From Brevundimonas sp. (lineage in GTDB: Bacteria; Pseudomonadota; Alphaproteobacteria; Caulobacterales; Caulobacteraceae), in NCBI GenBank assembly GCA_031119155.1, contig JAVHYH010000106.1:1-9061 (forward strand): a DNA stretch of 9,061 nucleotides, given 5' to 3'. Shown piece after piece: positions 5,541 through 9,061 of the stretch. Each line of letters begins with the position of its first letter. Position 1 is the first letter of the stretch. Position numbers and translations under genes: made by a program. The notes beneath the pieces were generated by a model. It saw only the letters and a list, made by a program, of their open reading frames with translations, was not told where the DNA came from and ran no database searches.

Positions 5541-5870
5541 TTGCTTCTATCGAGTGATGTCTGGGTCGCGGCCCTGATCCGCCGCGCCGAGATCAGCGGC
5601 GGCTTCGCCACGGTCGCGCGCAAGGGCGACGCGCGCGCCGGCACGGTGATCGTCAAGGTGTTCAACACCGCCGAACGCCGCGCCCGACTTTATAGCGAAG
5701 CCTTCGGCCCCGACGGCGAACGCCTGTGGATGCAGCCGGTCGAGAGCGAGTTCGAAAGCGAGCTGGACGACTATCTGCAGCGGCAGGTGAAGTACGACCC
5801 CGACCTCTGGATCGTCGAGATCGAGGACCGCGAGGGCCGGCATTTCATCACGGAGAGGGTGGCGGGCTAG
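5541..5870 (+). CDS. DUF1491 family protein
   Basis: This 109-residue cytosolic protein fits the DUF1491 family of alphaproteobacteria as I remember it: an opening LSSDVWVAALIRRAE, a central strand pair with GDARAGTVIVKVF, the RLWMQP motif, and the closing LDDYLQRQVKYDPDLWIVEIEDREGRHF, where Y-D-P-D-L-W and E-D-R-E-G-R are the most family-like parts. The family has no established function. The start is TTG at 5541: it puts the conserved SSDVW at its usual distance from the N-terminus, and AGGG (5529-5532) is eight bases upstream. The gene runs head to head with the exported-protein gene and shares its terminal CTAG with the convergent LysR gene. Confidence 0.85.
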   Translation: MLLSSDVWVAALIRRAEISGGFATVARKGDARAGTVIVKVFNTAERRARLYSEAFGPDGERLWMQPVESEFESELDDYLQRQVKYDPDLWIVEIEDREGRHFITERVAG

Positions 5871-6760
5871 GGGAGCGGCGCCTTCATCGCGTCGATGAAG
5901 ACCCGCAGCGCCGGCGGCGGGTTCCGGCGACCGGCGTAATAGAGATAGTTGGGGGGCAGGCGCGGGCGCCAGTCGTCCAGCACGCTGACCAGCCGCCCCG
6001 CCGCGATGTGGGGCGCGGCCAGGGCCTCGACCACGCAGGCGATGCCCAGCCCCGCCAGCGCGCCTTCGCGCAGCACGTCCATGTCGTTGGTGATCAGGCC
6101 CAACGGCGTCTGCATCGTGGTGGTCTGGCCGTCGTACTCGAAGGTCCAGCGATAGATGGCGCCCGAGGCGAAGCGGTAGTTCAGGCACCGGTGCCGGGCC
6201 AGATCGGCGGGGGTCCGGGGCTGTCCCATCGCGCGCAGATAGTCCGGCGAAGCGACCATCCGCAGCCCCTCGCCCTGATCCAGCCGCACCGAGACCATGT
6301 CCTGCTCAAGCGCGGGCGCGCGGCGGATGCCGGCGTCGAAGCCGCCGCTGACGATGTCGACCAGCCCGTCATCCACCACCAGTTCGACGCTGATCTCGGG
6401 CCAGGCCTCGGTGAACGCGGGCAGTCGCGGCAGCACGAGCTGGAAGGCGGCGGCGCGATGGGCCGAGACCCGGACCCGACCGGCGGGGCGGACGCGGTCC
6501 GTCTCCAGCGCGTTCAGCGCTTCCTCGATCCCGCTCATGGCCGGGCGAAGGCTGGCCAGCAGCCGCTCCCCCGCCTCGGTCGCAGCCACGCTGCGGGTCG
6601 TACGATGCAGCAGGCGCACCCCCATCCGGGTCTCCATGGCCCGCATGCGATGGCTCAACGCCGAGGCGGTGAGGCCCAGCCGCACGCCGGCGGCGGTGAA
6701 GCCGCCCGCGTCCACGATGGCGGCGAAGACCGACAGGTCGTTCCAGGTATCGCGATCCAT
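5867..6760 (-). CDS. LysR-type transcriptional regulator, CrgA-like subgroup
   Basis: A 297-residue full-length LysR regulator. The N-terminal winged helix covers about residues 5-65, with the family signature FAAIVDAGGFTAAGVRLGLT and SALSHRMRAMETRMGVRLLHRTTR (described in parts), then a linker helix. The effector-binding domain from about 92 (GRVRVSAHRAAAFQLVLPRLPAF) through DAGIRRAPALEQDMV and MVASPDYLRAMGQPRTPADL has the look of the CrgA-like subgroup. It binds DNA as a multimer and responds to a small ligand that the sequence does not identify. ATG 6760 has a modest AAGG seven bases upstream. It is divergent from the aldo/keto reductase gene across 99 bp containing repeated operator-like sequences, so it most likely controls that gene and itself. 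Its stop overlaps the DUF1491 stop. Confidence 0.92.
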   Translation of the reverse strand: MDRDTWNDLSVFAAIVDAGGFTAAGVRLGLTASALSHRMRAMETRMGVRLLHRTTRSVAATEAGERLLASLRPAMSGIEEALNALETDRVRPAGRVRVSAHRAAAFQLVLPRLPAFTEAWPEISVELVVDDGLVDIVSGGFDAGIRRAPALEQDMVSVRLDQGEGLRMVASPDYLRAMGQPRTPADLARHRCLNYRFASGAIYRWTFEYDGQTTTMQTPLGLITNDMDVLREGALAGLGIACVVEALAAPHIAAGRLVSVLDDWRPRLPPNYLYYAGRRNPPPALRVFIDAMKAPLP

Positions 6761-6765
6761 TGATG

Positions 6766-6815
6766 AGCCTTGCTCAAAAGGCTTGGAGACATACCGGCAC
6801 TAACGCTCAAGGCTT
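6766..6815. promoter_or_regulatory. Operator-like repeats between the LysR gene and the aldo/keto reductase
   Basis: AGCCTT (6766-6771) and AAGGCT (6778-6783) form a perfect inverted repeat with a 6-bp spacer, overlapping a second repeat, TGAGC (6764-6768)-CTT-GCTCA (6772-6776). The unit GCTCAA-AA-GGCTT (6772-6784) recurs as GCTCAA-GGCTT at 6805-6815, 33 bp downstream, about three helical turns. Such phased repeats in a LysR/target divergent region are typical binding sites. The first repeat also overlaps the LysR gene's own translation-initiation region, which would suit autorepression. Confidence 0.55.
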
Positions 6816-6859
6816 CGACTGTCCAACTTCTGTTGCCCACACGAGACAGGAGCCTTCCC

Positions 6860-7966
6860 ATGCCTCTCACCGACTACCGCACCCTCGGCCGCTCGGGCCT
6901 GATCGTCAGCCCGATGGCGCTCGGCGCCATGACCTTCGGCACGCGCCGCTGGGGCGCCGATGAGGACGGCTCGCGCGCCATCTTCGACGCCTATGTCGAG
7001 GCGGGCGGCAATTTCATCGACACCGCAGATGTCTATTCGGGCGGCGAGAGCGAGCGACTGGTCGGCCGTTTCGTCGCGGATCGCGGCCTGCGCGACCGGA
7101 TCGTCATCGCCACCAAGTCCGGCTTCGGGACGGGCGACCATCCTCATTCGGGCGGCAACGGCGCCAAGCATGTCCACGACGCCCTGAACGGCTCGCTGAA
7201 GCGGCTGGGGACGGATCACATCGACCTGTACTGGGCCCACGTCTGGGATCAGGTCACCCCGGTCGAGGAAATGCTGGAGACGTTGGTCAACCTCGTGCGT
7301 GCGGGGAAGGTCCGCTACTATGGCCTGTCCAACGTCCCCGCCTGGTATGCGGCGCGGATGGCGACGCTGGCGCAGGCGCGCGGCCTGCCCGGCCCGGTCG
7401 CCCTGCAGTTTGAATATTCGCTGGTCGAGCGCGGCATCGAGAACGAGCACGTCCGCATGGCCGCCGAGCTGGGCATGGGCCTGCAGCCGTGGAGCCCGCT
7501 GGGCGGCGGCTTCCTGAGCGGCAAATATCGCCGCGACGATCCGGCCAACGTCGCCGGACAGCGTGGCCCCGCCCTGCCGGACGGCGCACCAGATGACGGG
7601 AAAGCCGGCGACGCCCGCCTGTCCGGCGCCAATCCGTTTGGCGACAGCAAGTTCACGGAACGGAACTGGGACGTGCTGGATACGGTCAAGGCCATCGCCG
7701 AGGAGGTCGGAGCGACGCCGGCCCAGGTCGCGCTGAACTGGCTGGCGGGGCGCCCCGGCGTCGGCTCCATCCTGATCGGCGCGAGCCGTCCCGCGCAGGT
7801 CGCGGACAATGTCGCCGCGCTGGAGGTCGTCCTGAGCCCCGACCAGCGCCGTCGCCTGGACGCGGCCAGCGCGCCGGTTGCGACCTATCCGACCACCCTG
7901 TTCACCCCGATGGTGCAACGCTTCACCCTTGGCGGCGCCGAGGTTCCGGCCTGGACGGCCGGCTGA
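6860..7966 (+). CDS. Aldo/keto reductase
   Basis: A 368-residue aldo/keto reductase with the TIM-barrel pattern of the long (YghZ/AKR11-like) members. The catalytic tetrad is visible as D54 and Y59 (NFIDTADVYSGG), K86 (IVIATKSGFG) and H127 (DLYWAHVWD). Later barrel motifs are GLSNVPAW (155-162), LQPWSPLGGGFLSGKY (208-223) and the NADP(H)-binding end SILIGASRPAQVADN (303-317). The insertion at about 224-268 is the usual variable loop before the seventh barrel unit. It should reduce an aldehyde or ketone with NADPH in the cytosol; the substrate cannot be read from the sequence. ATG 6860 is supported by AGGAG at 6848-6852, seven bases upstream; an in-frame ATG at 6770 lacks this and precedes the conserved start LGRSGL by too much. 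Probably regulated by the divergent LysR protein. Confidence 0.93.
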   Translation: MPLTDYRTLGRSGLIVSPMALGAMTFGTRRWGADEDGSRAIFDAYVEAGGNFIDTADVYSGGESERLVGRFVADRGLRDRIVIATKSGFGTGDHPHSGGNGAKHVHDALNGSLKRLGTDHIDLYWAHVWDQVTPVEEMLETLVNLVRAGKVRYYGLSNVPAWYAARMATLAQARGLPGPVALQFEYSLVERGIENEHVRMAAELGMGLQPWSPLGGGFLSGKYRRDDPANVAGQRGPALPDGAPDDGKAGDARLSGANPFGDSKFTERNWDVLDTVKAIAEEVGATPAQVALNWLAGRPGVGSILIGASRPAQVADNVAALEVVLSPDQRRRLDAASAPVATYPTTLFTPMVQRFTLGGAEVPAWTAG

Positions 7967-7981
7967 AACCGAACATGGCGA

Positions 7982-8003
7982 CCGACCGGTTAACGCCGGT
8001 CGG
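7982..8003 (+). terminator. Perfect 8-bp GC-rich hairpin after the aldo/keto reductase
   Basis: CCGACCGG (7982-7989) and CCGGTCGG (7996-8003) pair perfectly around the loop TTAACG, 15 bases after the reductase stop. There is no T-run after it, so it may be a weak or Rho-assisted terminator, or an operator: the loop contains a TTAAC half-site. Confidence 0.45.
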
Positions 8004-8111
8004 GATCGTCGCAAATCCTTAACCGCGTTCGCACACGGAACCTCAAGCGCCCCGCTCTAGGGTCATCTTCAACGGGCCGAACGAGCCCGATGTGATGGTG
8101 GGTGTTTCCGG

Positions 8112-8492
8112 ATGCTGTTTCTTCTGAACGACGTCGTTTTCGATCTGGACGAGGCCTGCCCGGTCACGGCCGGCGATGCGCGCCGTTTCGAAGCGCTGGA
8201 ACTGGACTATGTGCTGGAACTGGGCTGCGAGCTGTTCGCCGAGGACCCGCTGCTGCACCACAACGACCCGCAGCGCGCGCGCCGGCTGGCCTGGCTGATC
8301 CACGACCGCTCGCCCGACGTGAACGCCGCCCTGTTCGCCGCGCCGGAAGCGGGCTGCAATCCCGATCTGGTCGAGCCGCAGTTCTGCGCCCTGCCGACCC
8401 CGGTCATGCGCCAGCTGCAGAACCGCGCCACCAAGGGCAAGCTGGACGCTGTCGCCGCCGACAAGGCGGTGTGGATGCGCCTCGCCGCGTAA
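8112..8492 (+). CDS. Small acidic cytosolic protein of unknown function
   Basis: A 126-residue product with no signal peptide or transmembrane helix, many Asp/Glu residues, and four cysteines (C16, C39, C82, C92). Visible segments are a strand-like opening (MLFLLNDVVFDLD), helical stretches (ALELDYVLELGCELFAED; PQRARRLAWLIHDRSPDVNAALFA) and a Lys/Arg-containing tail (RQLQNRATKGKLDAVAADKAVW). The histidine pair HH (49-50) and the cysteines could bind metal, but no known spacing is met. Codon use has the strong G/C third-position bias of the neighbours, so it is a real gene. ATG 8112 follows a purine-rich GGTGGG (8098-8103) at about eight bases. Upstream are TTAAC motifs at 7990-7994 and 8019-8023, and a TAGGGT at 8058-8063 that could be a -10. 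I do not recognise the family. Confidence 0.7.
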   Translation: MLFLLNDVVFDLDEACPVTAGDARRFEALELDYVLELGCELFAEDPLLHHNDPQRARRLAWLIHDRSPDVNAALFAAPEAGCNPDLVEPQFCALPTPVMRQLQNRATKGKLDAVAADKAVWMRLAA

Positions 8493-8504
8493 CATGATCT
8501 TCGC

Positions 8505-8534
8505 TTGAACCCCGCCGGACACGCCCCCTAAGGT
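8505..8534 (+). promoter_or_regulatory. Candidate promoter for the metallopeptidase-like gene
   Basis: TTGAAC (8505-8510), 18 bases and TAAGGT (8529-8534) give a weak sigma-70-like promoter. The CTAAGGT resembles the CTAGGCT and CTAGGGT upstream of two other genes in this window, hinting at a shared -10 preference. The start codon at 8565 follows after about 30 bases. Confidence 0.35.
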
Positions 8535-8564
8535 GGCGTCCGTCGAACGGGGGAATACGTGGAC

Positions 8565-9061
8565 ATGACGATGCTGTGGAGAGCCGCGCTTGCGGCTGTG
8601 GGCCTGCTGTTGCTGGCCGTCACCCCGGCGCAGGCCGAATGGCGCCGGGCCGAGACCGCGAATTTCGTCATCTATTCCCAGAGCAGCGAGTCCGTCCTGC
8701 GCAGGCAGGCGCGGACGCTGGAGCTGTACGACTACATCCTGCGCGCCCGCATGGGACTGGCGCTGGACGAACCGCCCTATCGCAAGCTGCCGATCTACAT
8801 GGTGTCGGGCCGGGCGGGTTTGCGCGAGATCCGGCCGAACCTGCCGGACACCGTCGCCGGCTTCTACAGCCCGGCCACCGAAGGCATCTTCGCCACCGCC
8901 ATCCGCGATCAGGAGATGCATTTTCTCCTGCATGAGTATTTCCACCACTTCAGCTTCCAGCACGGATCGGCCGGGCAGATGCCGGGCTGGCTGATCGAGG
9001 GGCTGGCCGAGTATTTCATGACCACCGAGGTCGGCCAGACCACCATCCGCATCGGCGGCTT
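8565..9061 (+). CDS. Exported HExxH metallopeptidase-like protein (partial, C-terminus beyond the window edge)
   Basis: The open frame runs from ATG 8565 to the right edge, giving 165 residues. A Sec signal peptide is clear (MTMLWRAALAAVGLLLLAV, cleavage after TPAQA at 24). The mature part starts with WRRAETANFVIYSQSS, an opening common in Caulobacterales and sphingomonad proteins of the DUF1570 type, from memory. The zinc motif H123-E124-Y-F-H127 (HEYFHH) is followed 18 residues later by E145 (WLIEGLAEYF), the layout of a gluzincin with Glu as third ligand; E149 is an alternative. It should act in the periplasm or at the outer membrane as a peptidase, or bind zinc structurally; in related proteins the rest is often TPR repeats, not visible here. 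ATG 8565 is nine bases after GGGGGAA (8549-8555); GTG 8559 and ATG 8571 are in-frame alternatives. Confidence 0.8.
   Translation, partial: MTMLWRAALAAVGLLLLAVTPAQAEWRRAETANFVIYSQSSESVLRRQARTLELYDYILRARMGLALDEPPYRKLPIYMVSGRAGLREIRPNLPDTVAGFYSPATEGIFATAIRDQEMHFLLHEYFHHFSFQHGSAGQMPGWLIEGLAEYFMTTEVGQTTIRIGG

Noticed and set aside
6800..8014. A 404-codon antisense frame over the aldo/keto reductase
   Set aside because: The plus strand carries the complete catalytic tetrad and cofactor motifs; the antisense product has no coherent domain.
8043..8963. A 306-codon minus-strand frame across 8043-8963
   Set aside because: It opposes two plus-strand frames with better evidence (signal peptide and HExxH in one, coherent composition in the other) and has shadow-like composition.

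Overview
The window looks like a stretch of an alphaproteobacterial chromosome of the Caulobacterales, probably Brevundimonas or a close relative. This rests on the very GC-rich coding sequence, a truncated gene that reads as the cell-cycle master regulator CtrA almost residue for residue, a DivJ-type cell-cycle histidine kinase, and promoter regions carrying GANTC (CcrM methylation) and TTAA-type (CtrA-box) motifs. The genus is inference. No mobile element, CRISPR array, tRNA or rRNA was seen. Nearly all of the window is densely packed protein-coding sequence.

Layout, left to right. (1) 1-479, minus: 5' part of ctrA, cut by the window edge. (2) 480-772: the divergent control region, the most signal-rich part of the window, with five GANTC sites, four TTAA motifs, a 25-bp perfect inverted repeat and a TATAAT. 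(3) 773-1854, plus: a two-gene unit with an ATGA overlap, encoding a stand-alone DnaA domain IV-like protein and a DUF6456-like protein. (4) 1963-2307, plus: a small exported cysteine-containing protein behind a paired-GANTC promoter. (5) 2321-2743, minus: sufE, divergent from (6) divJ-like at 2916-4607, plus. (7) 4612-5484, minus: an exported protein of unknown function. (8) 5541-5870, plus: a DUF1491-type protein, sharing a CTAG stop tetramer with (9) a LysR-type regulator, 5867-6760, minus. (10) 6860-7966, plus: an aldo/keto reductase divergent from the regulator. (11) 8112-8492, plus: an unrecognised small cytosolic protein. (12) 8565-9061, plus: the N-terminal part of an exported HExxH metallopeptidase-like protein, cut by the right edge.

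How the genes fit together. ctrA and the DivJ-like kinase belong to the same developmental phosphorelay (DivJ acts on DivK, which acts through DivL/CckA/ChpT on CtrA). A DnaA-domain-IV-like DNA-binding protein shares the ctrA control region. The left third is therefore a cell-cycle neighbourhood, and its intergenic regions hold 8 of the 9 GANTC sites and 5 of the 7 TTAA motifs counted by eye in the window. The LysR/aldo-keto reductase pair is an independent divergent regulator-enzyme module. SufE (Fe-S assembly), the DUF1491 protein and the exported proteins look like ordinary housekeeping or accessory genes. I do not see a clearly new multi-gene system. The least described elements are the DnaA-IV/DUF6456 gene pair next to ctrA and the architecture of their shared control region.
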